DNA from: JAODBQ01 sp047602055
GTDB taxonomy: Bacteria; Actinomycetota; Acidimicrobiia; Acidimicrobiales; Ilumatobacteraceae
Assembly (NCBI GenBank): GCA_047602055.1
Contig: JASGIG010000001.1
Span: 2,604,001-2,668,000, forward strand
Direction: 5' to 3'
Length of the DNA: 64,000 nucleotides
The notes below the pieces were generated by a model. It was given only the letters and a program-made list of their open reading frames with translations. It searched no databases and had not been told where the DNA came from. The first letter of the stretch is position 1, and every line of letters starts with the position of its first letter. Shown here one piece after another: positions 25,149-33,584 of this stretch. The translations under genes and the position numbers were made by a program.

Positions 25149-26759
25149 TCACTTGCGAACGAATCCGGCGTAGTCGTCAGCGACGACCTCGGCCAGCTTT
25201 CTCCGGTACGTGGCGCAGCCACCGAGGTAGGGGAGGAACACCCGCTTCTTGCCGGCGATGTTCGCGCCGGAGTACCAGTTGTCCGTCTGGGCGATGAGTT
25301 TGTCACTGGCCACGTCGGTGACGTGATCCATCCACTCGCTCTCGGCATCGGGGTCGGCCTCGATCGTCGCCAGGTGCTGCTGTCGGAGCGCGACGATGCA
25401 GTCGCCGATCCACTCGACGTGGTCCTCGATGTTCAGCGGCATGTTGCCGAGCACGGATGGGCTGCCGGGACCCGTGATCGTGAACAGGTTGGGAAAGCCG
25501 GCGATCTGCAGGCCGAGGTACGACCCAGGGGTCGTCGCCCACTTGTCGCGCAACGTCTGCCCATCGCGACCGCGGATGTCGATGCGCAGCAGCGGGCCCG
25601 TCATCGCGTCGAACCCGGTCGCGAAGATCAGCATGTCGAGGTCGTAGTGATCGTCGCCGCAGCGGATCCCGGTCGCGGTGATCTCGTCGATCGGCGTGGA
25701 GCGCAGCGGCACGAGCGTGACGTTCGGGCGGTTGAACGCGGCGTAGAACCCGCTGTCGAGCGGGGTCCGCTTCCCGCCGAGCGGGTAGTCGGGGCACAGC
25801 GCGTCGTGGGTCTCGGGATCGGTCACGATCGACCGGATCTTGGAGCGGACGAACTCTGCCGCGGTGTCGTTGGCCTCGCGGCTGATCCCGAGATCCATGT
25901 AGGAGTTCGACACGGCGAAGCCGCCGTCCTCCCAGCGGGACTCGTAGCGGGCCTGGCGCTCCTCGTGCGTCGCGTCGAGTGCCGACTCCAGCGGCGGTCC
26001 GAACAGGAAGTTGGACTGCGACTCCTTGCACGCGCGGCGGATCTCGTCGTAGCGGGCCTTCCAGGCTGCCTGCTCGCCGTCGTGGAGCAGCCGGTCGCGC
26101 GCCGGCAGCGTGTACTGCGGCGTGCGCTGGAAGACGTAGAGATGTCCCGACTCCTCGGCGAGGACCGGGACCGCCTGGATCCCGGTCGACCCGGTGCCGA
26201 TGATGCCGACCCGCTTGCCGGCGAAGCTGACCTCGCGGTCCCGCGGCCACTGCCCGGTGTGGTACAGCTCGCCGGCGAACGTGTCGGCGCCGGGGACGTC
26301 CGGCACGTTGGCTGCCGACAGGCAACCGACGGCCGAGACCAGGTAGGTGGTCGACCAGACCTGCCCGCGATCGGTCTCGACGGTCCAGCGACCGGTCGAT
26401 TCGTTCCAGATGGCGCTGGTCACGCGGGAGTCGAGCTGGATGCTGCGCCGCAGGTCGAAGCGGTCGGCGACGTGGTTGAGGTAGGAGAGGATCTCCGGCT
26501 GCGCCGGGTATTTCCGGCTCCACTCCCACTCCTGTTGGAGGTCCTCGTCGAACGAGTAGCTGTAGTACATGCTCTCGGAGTCGCAGCGGGCGCCCGGATA
26601 GCGGTTCCAGAACCACGTCCCGCCGACGCCCTCGCCCGCCTCGACCAGCAGGGTGTCGAGGCCAAGCACGTCTCGTGCGCGCCGGAGCATGTACAGGCCG
26701 GAGAACCCGGCGCCGATGACGAGGACGTCGAGGTGGCGGTCAGCGGGCTTCGATTGCAT
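25149..26759 (-). CDS. Flavin-containing Baeyer-Villiger monooxygenase
   Basis: 536 aa. Class B flavoprotein inserting oxygen next to a ketone carbonyl. FAD motif GAGFSG (16-21), GGTWFWNRYPGARCD (47-60), the BVMO fingerprint FAGELYHTGQWP (161-172; FxGxxxHxxxWP) and NADPH motif GTGSTG (188-193). The length is typical of cyclohexanone/phenylacetone monooxygenases. Its start overlaps the end of the upstream BVMO by 20 bp, indicating coupled translation. The esterase follows 29 bp after its stop. Substrate not known; its partner is the HAPMO-like enzyme. Confidence 0.93.
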   Translation of the reverse strand: MQSKPADRHLDVLVIGAGFSGLYMLRRARDVLGLDTLLVEAGEGVGGTWFWNRYPGARCDSESMYYSYSFDEDLQQEWEWSRKYPAQPEILSYLNHVADRFDLRRSIQLDSRVTSAIWNESTGRWTVETDRGQVWSTTYLVSAVGCLSAANVPDVPGADTFAGELYHTGQWPRDREVSFAGKRVGIIGTGSTGIQAVPVLAEESGHLYVFQRTPQYTLPARDRLLHDGEQAAWKARYDEIRRACKESQSNFLFGPPLESALDATHEERQARYESRWEDGGFAVSNSYMDLGISREANDTAAEFVRSKIRSIVTDPETHDALCPDYPLGGKRTPLDSGFYAAFNRPNVTLVPLRSTPIDEITATGIRCGDDHYDLDMLIFATGFDAMTGPLLRIDIRGRDGQTLRDKWATTPGSYLGLQIAGFPNLFTITGPGSPSVLGNMPLNIEDHVEWIGDCIVALRQQHLATIEADPDAESEWMDHVTDVASDKLIAQTDNWYSGANIAGKKRVFLPYLGGCATYRRKLAEVVADDYAGFVRK

Positions 26760-28713
26760 CGTTCAGTCCTCCCTTGCGCGGCTCGACGACGTACTCGTCG
26801 AGGTCGGGTTCCCGGGTGAAGCGCCAGTAGTCGAGGTTGCGCCACGGGCTGTTGACGACGACCCGGCCCTTCGAGTTGCGGTAGTAGGTCGACATGCCGG
26901 GGTGGGTCCAGACCATCTGCTCGTGAGCGGCGTCGACGCGGTCGTTGTACTCGTCGTTGACGTCGGCGCGGACCTCGACGCTGCCGAGGCCGTCGCGGAA
27001 CATCGCCTGCAGGAGCCGGCGGACGTAGGTGGCCTGCGACTCGAGCGTGGCGAGCAGGCTGCCGCCGTGGCCCGGCTGCAGGTTCGGGCCGTAGAGGCAG
27101 AAGAAGTTGGGCAGGTCGGGGACGACGGTGCCGAGGTAGGCGCGAGGATCGTCGTCGTCCCAGGTGTCGCGGATCGTGCTGCCGGAGCGGCCGACCAGCT
27201 CGAGCGGTGCGAGGAACCTGACCACGTCGAAGCCGGTGGCCAGCACCAGCGCGTCGATGGCGTACTCCTGACCGTCGCCGGCGACGATCGAGTGCTCCTT
27301 CACGGCCGCGGCGCCGGTCGGGTTGAGCGTGACGTCGGCGCGTGCCATCGTCCGGAACCAGCCGTTGTCCATCAGCATCCGCTTGCCGAACGGTGGGTAC
27401 TTCGGCACGACGTGCGGTGCCAGCTCGTCGCGGCGATCACCGAGCTCGTCGAGGATGTACCGCGTGTAGAGCTCGCGCAGCTGGTCGTGCCGGCTGTTCA
27501 GCGAGCGGTCCGGGAACTGCCAGCCGGGGTCCTTCTGCAGCACCGGGTGCGTCTTGTCGTTGAAGATCCAGAACAGGCGCAGCCGGTACCACAGCCGATA
27601 CAGGGGGACCGCGCGCAGCAGCCAGCGCAAGGCTTCGGGCACCGGCCGTTGGAACTTCTCGAACGGTGCCGCCCACTGGGCCGAGCGACTGAGCACGACC
27701 ACGTGCTCGGCGGCGTCGACGATCGCCGGGACGAGCTGCATCGCGCTCGCACCGTTGCCGATCACGCCGACGCGCTTGCCGGTTAGGTCGAGCCCCTCGG
27801 GCCAGCGCGCCGTGTGGGCGCGTTCGCCGGCGAACGTGTCGAGACCCGGCAGGTTCGGCTCGATCGGTCGACCGAACGCGCCGACTGCGCTGACCAGCGC
27901 GTCGGCATGCCTGGTCTCGACCGTCCCGTCGGGTAGGCGGACGTCGACGTCCCAACCCTGCGCGGCGTCGCCGTAGCGGGCCCCGATCACCTCGGTGCGC
28001 AGCTCGACGTGCGGCCGGATCCCCAGCTCGGTGGCAGCCGTCTCGAAGTAGTCGTGCAGGGTGTCGCGCAGCGAGAAGTACGCGGGCCAGTCGTAGTCGT
28101 CGAAGAACGAGAAGCAGTACAGGTGGCTCGGCGTGTCGACGCCGCAACCGGGGTAGCGGTTGTGCCACCACACCCCGCCGACCGCGTCGGACTTCTCGAG
28201 GATCGTGTACTCGATGCCGGCCCGACCGAGCTCGTGGCCCAGCGCGATGCCCGACGCGCCGGCGCCGATCACGACCACTCGGAACCCGGGTGGCGGCGAC
28301 GGCGTCTCGCCCGCTTCGGTGTCCGCCTCCGGGACGAGGCCGAGCACGTCGCGCAGCATCGGCCCGTACTCGTCGGGGATCCTCTCGGCCATCGACACCG
28401 ACAACATCTGGACCAGCAGCGCCTCCGACGGCTCCGGGATCGCGGCCGGCACGCCGTGCAGGAATGCCACGATCGCCGCGAACGCGGCCTCGCGGATCTC
28501 CGCCTGCACCGCTGGCGGGAGGCCGCCGTCGTCGTGGTCGTCGAGGCCGCTGCCGCGTGTGGGGCGGTAGGGCTCGGCGAGCCAGCGCTCGTCACCCGTC
28601 AACTGCACGAGCAACGGGATCAGCGCCGGCAGGTTGGCGGCGGCGAGCGCGGTCTCGAGGTTCGCGGCGATCTCCTGCGCCACGACCGTGGGAGTGCCAG
28701 CCGTGTTCGTCAC
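26740..28713 (-). CDS. HAPMO-like Baeyer-Villiger monooxygenase with N-terminal extension
   Basis: 657 aa. Residues ~1-140 form a helical extension (ANLETALAAANLPALIPLLVQLTGDERWL ...) like that of 4-hydroxyacetophenone monooxygenase. Then come FAD motif GAGASG (150-155), GGVWWHNRYPGCGVD (177-191), BVMO fingerprint FAGERAHTARWP (292-303) and NADPH motif GNGASA (317-322). GTG 28713 overlaps the SDR stop (GTGA). The first of two BVMOs in the operon; activity on an aryl or alkyl ketone is inferred from the family only. Confidence 0.93.
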   Translation of the reverse strand: MTNTAGTPTVVAQEIAANLETALAAANLPALIPLLVQLTGDERWLAEPYRPTRGSGLDDHDDGGLPPAVQAEIREAAFAAIVAFLHGVPAAIPEPSEALLVQMLSVSMAERIPDEYGPMLRDVLGLVPEADTEAGETPSPPPGFRVVVIGAGASGIALGHELGRAGIEYTILEKSDAVGGVWWHNRYPGCGVDTPSHLYCFSFFDDYDWPAYFSLRDTLHDYFETAATELGIRPHVELRTEVIGARYGDAAQGWDVDVRLPDGTVETRHADALVSAVGAFGRPIEPNLPGLDTFAGERAHTARWPEGLDLTGKRVGVIGNGASAMQLVPAIVDAAEHVVVLSRSAQWAAPFEKFQRPVPEALRWLLRAVPLYRLWYRLRLFWIFNDKTHPVLQKDPGWQFPDRSLNSRHDQLRELYTRYILDELGDRRDELAPHVVPKYPPFGKRMLMDNGWFRTMARADVTLNPTGAAAVKEHSIVAGDGQEYAIDALVLATGFDVVRFLAPLELVGRSGSTIRDTWDDDDPRAYLGTVVPDLPNFFCLYGPNLQPGHGGSLLATLESQATYVRRLLQAMFRDGLGSVEVRADVNDEYNDRVDAAHEQMVWTHPGMSTYYRNSKGRVVVNSPWRNLDYWRFTREPDLDEYVVEPRKGGLNDAIEAR

Positions 28714-29576
28714 GAGGAGACCTCCCCTCGCCGCATCGACGCGAGTCCGGTTGAACCACGGTTCACACCGACACGGTCGAGGCGCATCAAGCCGGTCTCT
28801 CGATACAGATCGGGCCCGGCCGCCGTGAGGCCGCCGTCGACGGTGACCTCCTCGCCGGTGATGTAGCTCGCGTCGTCACTGGCCAGGAACAGAGCGGCGG
28901 CCGCCACTTGCTCGGGCGTTGCCAGCCGGTCGGGCCACGGTGTGCGCCGCCCGAGGATCGCGCCGGTCGCTGACCGGCCACCGTCCATCAGCGGCGTCTG
29001 GGTGACACCTGGGCTCACCGCGTTGACCCGGATCCGCTGCTCCGCGAGCTCGACCGCGGCGGAACGCGTCAGGTTGACCACCGCGGCCTTCGCCGACGAA
29101 TAGCAGAGTGGTCCGGCACCGGCACTCCGGCCGGCGATCGACGCAGTGTTGACGATTGTCCCGCCGCCCTGGGCCACCATCTGCCGCGCCGCGTGCTTGA
29201 TGCCGAGGAACACGCCACGAACCAGCACGGCGAACGTGTAGTCCCAGTCCTCCACGTGGATCTGCGTCACGGCGCCGAGCGCTCCACCGACTCCGGCGTT
29301 GTTCACCATCACGTCGAGATGGCCGAACCGTTCGACGGCGGTGTTCACCGCCCGCTCGACGTCCGTCTCGGCGGCGACGTCGACGTGCTCGAACACAGCG
29401 TGCTCGTCGCCGAGCTCATCGACGATGGCCTGCCCGTTGGCAGCGTTCGCGTCTGCGACGACAACGCGGCCTCCTTCGCTGACGAAACGACGGACGATCG
29501 CTGCACCGATCCCGGAGGCAGCCCCGGTGACCGCTGCAACCCGACCTTCGAAGCGCCCGTCGGGCGGTCGACTCAT
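28710..29576 (-). CDS. SDR-family NAD(P)-dependent alcohol dehydrogenase
   Basis: 288 aa. Classical short-chain dehydrogenase: cofactor motif TGAASGIG near residue 17, Asp after beta2 (VVVADAN) suggesting NAD preference, NNAG (~92-95), active-site Ser in NTASIAG, and YxxxK as YSSAK. A ~25-residue C-terminal tail after TVDGGLTAAGPDLYRETG is unusual. It is the first gene of the operon and most likely oxidises a secondary alcohol to the ketone used by the BVMOs. It is divergent from a double-Lrp regulator. Confidence 0.92.
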   Translation of the reverse strand: MSRPPDGRFEGRVAAVTGAASGIGAAIVRRFVSEGGRVVVADANAANGQAIVDELGDEHAVFEHVDVAAETDVERAVNTAVERFGHLDVMVNNAGVGGALGAVTQIHVEDWDYTFAVLVRGVFLGIKHAARQMVAQGGGTIVNTASIAGRSAGAGPLCYSSAKAAVVNLTRSAAVELAEQRIRVNAVSPGVTQTPLMDGGRSATGAILGRRTPWPDRLATPEQVAAAALFLASDDASYITGEEVTVDGGLTAAGPDLYRETGLMRLDRVGVNRGSTGLASMRRGEVSS

Positions 29577-29670
29577 GGCATCCCCCTCGTTTTCCGTGTG
29601 CTGACGCCGACGATATCTGTGGTGATGCGCACATCTCCCATCGGGCCGGGCGAAAGCCGATGATATGCGT

Positions 29671-29683
29671 CGTCACGGTGACG
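29671..29683. promoter_or_regulatory. Short palindrome in the SDR/Lrp divergent promoter region
   Basis: CGTCAC-G-GTGACG is a perfect 6-1-6 inverted repeat in the 282-bp region between the BVMO operon and the Lrp-type regulator gene. It is a candidate operator; no promoter boxes could be placed with confidence. Confidence 0.3.
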
Positions 29684-29858
29684 ACCGACGTGGCAATGGA
29701 TCCTGTTGCGTGACAAGGAACCTTTCGCCCGAGAGGTCATCATCCGGAACATGTATCTCGTCGCTCACAGTGGTGTGGAGCGTCGCTTTGCAGCGACGCG
29801 TGGCTCGACCAGCGATCCGCTCACCCCCTCGAAGCCGGCCGGTACGGTACGGCTCCCT

Positions 29859-30962
29859 ATGGTCATTCGTGCCACGCCGAACGGTGACGACCCGCAGCGA
29901 GACGCCGAGCTGGTGATCCCCGGTCCTTCTGCATCCCCCATGCATCCGGCGGCGGGCCCGGCGGACTCGACGTCGCGTGGCCATCGTCTCGCGGTCGACG
30001 GCATGGACGTCGACATCATCGACTTCCTCATCCTCGACGGCCGGAGCACCACGCGGCAGATCGCGCAGGGAATCGGTCTGCGCGAGAACACCGTTGCACA
30101 GCGGCTCAAGCGTCTCATGGAGCGCGACATCGTTCGGGTCCGAGCCGCGATCGACTGGCGCACCGCTGGGTTCACGGCCTCGCATCTGCTGTTCCTGCGC
30201 GTCGAGGACCGTCCGGTCCGAGAGGTGATCACCGAGATCTACGACCTTCCGCACCAGACGCAGTCGGCGTGCCGGGTGTTCGGCTCGGTGGACATCATCA
30301 CTCGTGTGCTCGCGCCGGACCTGGCGGGGGTCGCCGAGCACGTCGAGCATGGCCTCGGCAGCATCGAGGGTGTCAGCGTGGTCCTGGCGCTGCCTGAGGT
30401 CGCCACCTACAAGCACCCCAACAACTTCCATGCCGTCCCGCCGCTCGACGTCGAGGTCCCGGCGCTTCCCGATCCGCCGATTCCTCTCGACGAGCTCGAC
30501 CGCTCACTCGTCAAGCTGCTCGTTCACGACGCCCGCTCACCATGGCGCCAGGTGGCTCGGCAACTTGACGTCTCGGAGAGCACGGTGCGGGCGCGGGTGC
30601 GTCGTCTCGAGGACTCGGGTCTCGTACGGCTGATCGCCCAGATCGATCCCATCTCGGCGGGCGCCGATGTCGAGTACGCGTGGATCGGCGTACGGGTTCG
30701 TGATGGCCGACGAGCCGACGTGGTGAGGCTTCTCGTCACGCAGGCCGACGTCAACGAGGTGTCCACGACGGTCGGGCCGTACGACGTGCTCGCGTTCGTC
30801 GGGGTGCGGTCGCCGCGTCGTCTGGCCCGGATCCTCGATGATCTGCGCGGCGTCGGCGGTGCCTCGACCACCGATGCGTGGGCGGTCTCCACCGTCACCA
30901 TGTCGGGCTTTCCGTGGATCCGGTTCGAGGGGCTGCTGTCGAGCGTCCACCAAGGCCCCTGA
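29859..30962 (+). CDS. Lrp/AsnC-family regulator with two HTH-ligand modules
   Basis: 367 aa from ATG 29859. Two AsnC-type units lie in one chain. The first HTH is at about residues 48-95 (DVDIIDFLILDGRSTTRQIAQGIGLRENTVAQRLKRLMERDIV), with its effector domain to ~200. The second HTH is LDRSLVKLLVHDARSPWRQVARQLDVSESTVRARVRRLEDSGLV, followed by a RAM-like domain ending near WIRFEGLLSS. Such tandem Lrp proteins replace a dimer by one polypeptide. The frame is open upstream to 29706 and no ribosome site decides the start, so the N-terminus is uncertain. Divergent placement suggests that it controls the BVMO operon, the aldolase gene downstream, or both. Confidence 0.85.
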   Translation: MVIRATPNGDDPQRDAELVIPGPSASPMHPAAGPADSTSRGHRLAVDGMDVDIIDFLILDGRSTTRQIAQGIGLRENTVAQRLKRLMERDIVRVRAAIDWRTAGFTASHLLFLRVEDRPVREVITEIYDLPHQTQSACRVFGSVDIITRVLAPDLAGVAEHVEHGLGSIEGVSVVLALPEVATYKHPNNFHAVPPLDVEVPALPDPPIPLDELDRSLVKLLVHDARSPWRQVARQLDVSESTVRARVRRLEDSGLVRLIAQIDPISAGADVEYAWIGVRVRDGRRADVVRLLVTQADVNEVSTTVGPYDVLAFVGVRSPRRLARILDDLRGVGGASTTDAWAVSTVTMSGFPWIRFEGLLSSVHQGP

Positions 30963-31074
30963 GCAGATGAGTTGAGTGGCGCACATCGGCGATGACAGTC
31001 GATGTATCCGCCGAGATGATGTCCGAGAATCGGACGGATGGCGTGGATCTCCCGCCGCGAGGCGTCAGAACCTG

Positions 31075-31104
31075 TTGACATTCGTTGTCAAGCCTGTGTA
31101 CCGT
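31075..31104 (+). promoter_or_regulatory. Promoter and operator before the HpcH/HpaI aldolase gene
   Basis: TTGACA (31075-31080), 18-bp spacer, TACCGT (31099-31104). The -35 box forms half of a perfect palindrome TTGACA-TTCGT-TGTCAA (31075-31091), a possible repressor site. About 130 bases of leader precede the ATG. Confidence 0.5.
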
Positions 31105-31231
31105 GCGGGCGCGACGAACGACGTTGCTGTGTCGGCCCGGGGTTCGGGTGTCGGGGGTGTTGGGCGGTCTTCTCCGCGCCTGGTCGTCGCTCGGGTCGAC
31201 TGCGTCGGCAAAGCATCAGAAAGGGAGTGAG

Positions 31232-32071
31232 ATGGCATTTCTCAATGGGATGATCAATCGGTTCGTTCAGAATGAACCGGCGCTCGGCACCATCGTCGAG
31301 TGTGGGAACTATTGGGCCGCTCGCGCGGCTGGCGACAGTGCTGCCGACTTCGCACTCGTCGACATGGAGCATCTCAACTTCAGCTTCCCGGATCTCGGCA
31401 ACACGCTGCAGTGGTTCCTCGGTCGCGGAAATGCGACGCGAGCGCAGTTCCCGGCGACGCCCATCGTTCGGATTCCGCCGAATGCGGCAGAGCGCAATCA
31501 GTGGATCCCGAAGCAGGTCCTGGACTATGGGGCGTTTGGGATCGTGCTCCCACACGCCTGCCATCCCGCCGACGTCGAGGCGATGGTCGAGGCGATGCGC
31601 TACCCGCAGGGGCCGAAGGGCAGCGGCCCGTCAGGTCATCGTGGGTTGCTGCATCGGCAGGCGATGCGGTATTGGGGGATCAAGGACAACGAGGAGTGGT
31701 TCGAGCGCGCCGACCTGTGGCCGTTGAACCCAAAGGGTGAGCTCTTGCTCGTGCTCCTCGTCGAGGAGGTGACCGCGTGGGAGAACATCGAGCAGCTCGT
31801 CGCCGTCCCCGGCGTGGGCGCCGTGCTCTGGGGACCTGGTGACGGCTCGCTGAGCATCGGCAACCGTTCGTTGGACATGGGGAATCCCGAGCTGGAGTCC
31901 TATCGCCAGCATGTCGTCGGCGCCTGCAGGGCGGCGGGTGTTCCAGTGGGGAATCCATTCGCCCGGAATCTTCGCGAGAGCGTCGATCAGGGCTTCGGGT
32001 TCCACTGCATGCAGCAATGGGACCGTGTTCAAGCCGCTGACGTACGGGAGTACTCGGCTGCGAAGAGGTAG
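31232..32071 (+). CDS. HpcH/HpaI-family aldolase (2-keto-3-deoxy-acid type)
   Basis: 279 aa. Metal-dependent class II aldolase fold: DFALVDMEHLNF, the R/H-bearing strand VRIPPNAAERNQWIPKQVLDYGAFGIVLPHACHPADVEAMVEAMRYP, metal-ligand region LLVLLVEEVTAWENIEQLVAVPGVGAVLWGPGD with the expected Glu and Asp. ATG 31232 follows AAAGGGAG. It probably cleaves a 2-oxo-hydroxy acid to pyruvate plus an aldehyde or semialdehyde. Codon third positions are less GC-rich than in the NAD or leu genes, as in the following genes to about 39 kb. Confidence 0.88.
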   Translation: MAFLNGMINRFVQNEPALGTIVECGNYWAARAAGDSAADFALVDMEHLNFSFPDLGNTLQWFLGRGNATRAQFPATPIVRIPPNAAERNQWIPKQVLDYGAFGIVLPHACHPADVEAMVEAMRYPQGPKGSGPSGHRGLLHRQAMRYWGIKDNEEWFERADLWPLNPKGELLLVLLVEEVTAWENIEQLVAVPGVGAVLWGPGDGSLSIGNRSLDMGNPELESYRQHVVGACRAAGVPVGNPFARNLRESVDQGFGFHCMQQWDRVQAADVREYSAAKR

Positions 32072-32441
32072 CGCTGGTGGCGGAGGCTCGAGGCCTGGGC
32101 TGAGTCTGCTGCTCCGGCAGGCGGTCGACCGTGGGCACTGGATCGACGACGCGGATCTCGGCGCCATAGGGACGTCAACGCGCCGATCTGCCCTGCTCCA
32201 GCGCCGAACTGATCGGCATTACCTCAGATTTGACACTTGAAAGGGTTGACATGAGTGGTCTGATCGGTTAGCCTGGTCATTCGTACGGCACCGGGCGAAG
32301 TCTGGGGAATGTGCCAATTCGGAGATCTCCCTGACGTGGGTTGTGTCAAACGTCGCGCCGAGAATTCCGACGATGCGCATGTCATTTGTTTGCAATTGAT
32401 TGTTGGCCTGTTTCGGATCTTGAAAGAAAGGGGGCTGGGTG
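32072..32441. other. Regulatory spacer before the CoA transferase
   Basis: 370 bp with no convincing gene. GC content falls in the second half. It contains a good promoter (32246-32274) with a second TTGACA just upstream (around 32230-32235), and a long leader to the CoA transferase ATG with a purine-rich AAAGAAAGGGGG ribosome site. Confidence 0.5.
32246..32274 (+). promoter_or_regulatory. Promoter for the CoA transferase operon
   Basis: TTGACA (32246-32251), 17-bp spacer, TAGCCT (32269-32274; fits TANNNT). About 165 bp of leader separates it from the ATG at 32442. Confidence 0.55.
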
Positions 32442-33584
32442 ATGGGTTTGGTTGGTGGTGGTCTTGGTTTGAGCGATGGTGAGTTGCCGCTTGCTGGTGT
32501 TCGGGTGGTGGAGTTTGCGCAGATGTTGGCGGGGCCGTCGGCTGGTCTGTTGCTTGCTGATTATGGGGCGGCTGTTGTGAAGGTTGAGCCTGTTGGGGGC
32601 GATCGGGCGCGGTCGTTGCGTGCTCAGGATCAGGCGGAGTTGCCGGCGTCTCCGTTGTTCCTTGCTTATAACCGTGACAAGGAGTTGATCGTTGCGGATC
32701 TGAAGACCGAGGAGGGTCGGGCGAAGGCGTGGGCGCTGATCGAAGAGGCTGATGTGGTGCTTGAGTCGGCGCGTCCTGGGGCGATGGATCGTCTCGGGTT
32801 TGGTGCGGCGGACGTGTTCGCGCGTCGCCCTGATGTGGTCTATGCGTCGGTGGCCGGGTTTGGGTGGGGCGAGCGTCGTCGGGCGCGTGGTGGGGTCGAC
32901 ATGATCGCTCAGGCCGAGAGTGGCTTCATGAGCACGACCGGGTTTCCTGAGAACGGAGCGACGAAGGTCGGGTTTCCGGTGATCGACGCGGCGACGGGGC
33001 ATGCTCTTTGTCACGGCATCCTCGCGGCGTTGGTCCGGAAGTTGCGCACGGGCCGTGGGAGTTGGGTCAGGGCCAGCCTCTACGACGTGGCGATCCACCT
33101 GCAATCGGTGATGGTGATGGGCTATCTGCTCACTGGGAGTGAGCCGGTGCTCAGTGGTAACAGCGCGCCGCACACGTCGCCTGCTGACGTGTTGCAGTGT
33201 CGTGACGGGGCGATCGTCGTCGCCGCGTACATGCCGCATCACTTCAAGACGTTCACGTCGCTCCTTGGACTGCCCGAGCTGGCGCTCGACCCGCGTTTCG
33301 AGACGCAGGACCTGCGAGTGGAGCACCGTGATGAGCTGATCAGCGAGATCGAAGCGGTCTTGAGAACGAAGAACGCCGCGGCGTGGATCGACGAGTTCGT
33401 CGCTGCGGGTCTGCTCGTCGCGGAGGTGAAGGACTATCCGCAACTGATCGCAGATCTCGACGGGGATCCCGAATCCATCGTCTTGACCGGTGACGGTCAG
33501 CCGGTCATCGCGCCACCGACGCGGTTGATCGATGCTGCCGACGTCGTGGGCAGTGCCGGAGGTGTGGGCCGTGTCTCGGAATGA
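32442..33584 (+). CDS. CaiB/BaiF-type (family III) CoA transferase
   Basis: 380 aa. Transfers CoA between acyl groups. Family pattern: LAGVRVVEFAQMLAGPSAGLLLADYGAAVVKVEPVGGD, NRDKELIVADLKTEEG, DVVLESARPGAMDRLGFGAADVFARRPDVVYASVAGFG, and the catalytic aspartate in GGVDMIAQAESGFMSTTG. ATG 32442 (GTG one codon upstream also possible). The first 300 bases are strikingly T- and G-rich at third positions for this genome (GGT, CTT, GTT codons). Its end overlaps the amidohydrolase start by 14 bp. Confidence 0.9.
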   Translation: MGLVGGGLGLSDGELPLAGVRVVEFAQMLAGPSAGLLLADYGAAVVKVEPVGGDRARSLRAQDQAELPASPLFLAYNRDKELIVADLKTEEGRAKAWALIEEADVVLESARPGAMDRLGFGAADVFARRPDVVYASVAGFGWGERRRARGGVDMIAQAESGFMSTTGFPENGATKVGFPVIDAATGHALCHGILAALVRKLRTGRGSWVRASLYDVAIHLQSVMVMGYLLTGSEPVLSGNSAPHTSPADVLQCRDGAIVVAAYMPHHFKTFTSLLGLPELALDPRFETQDLRVEHRDELISEIEAVLRTKNAAAWIDEFVAAGLLVAEVKDYPQLIADLDGDPESIVLTGDGQPVIAPPTRLIDAADVVGSAGGVGRVSE

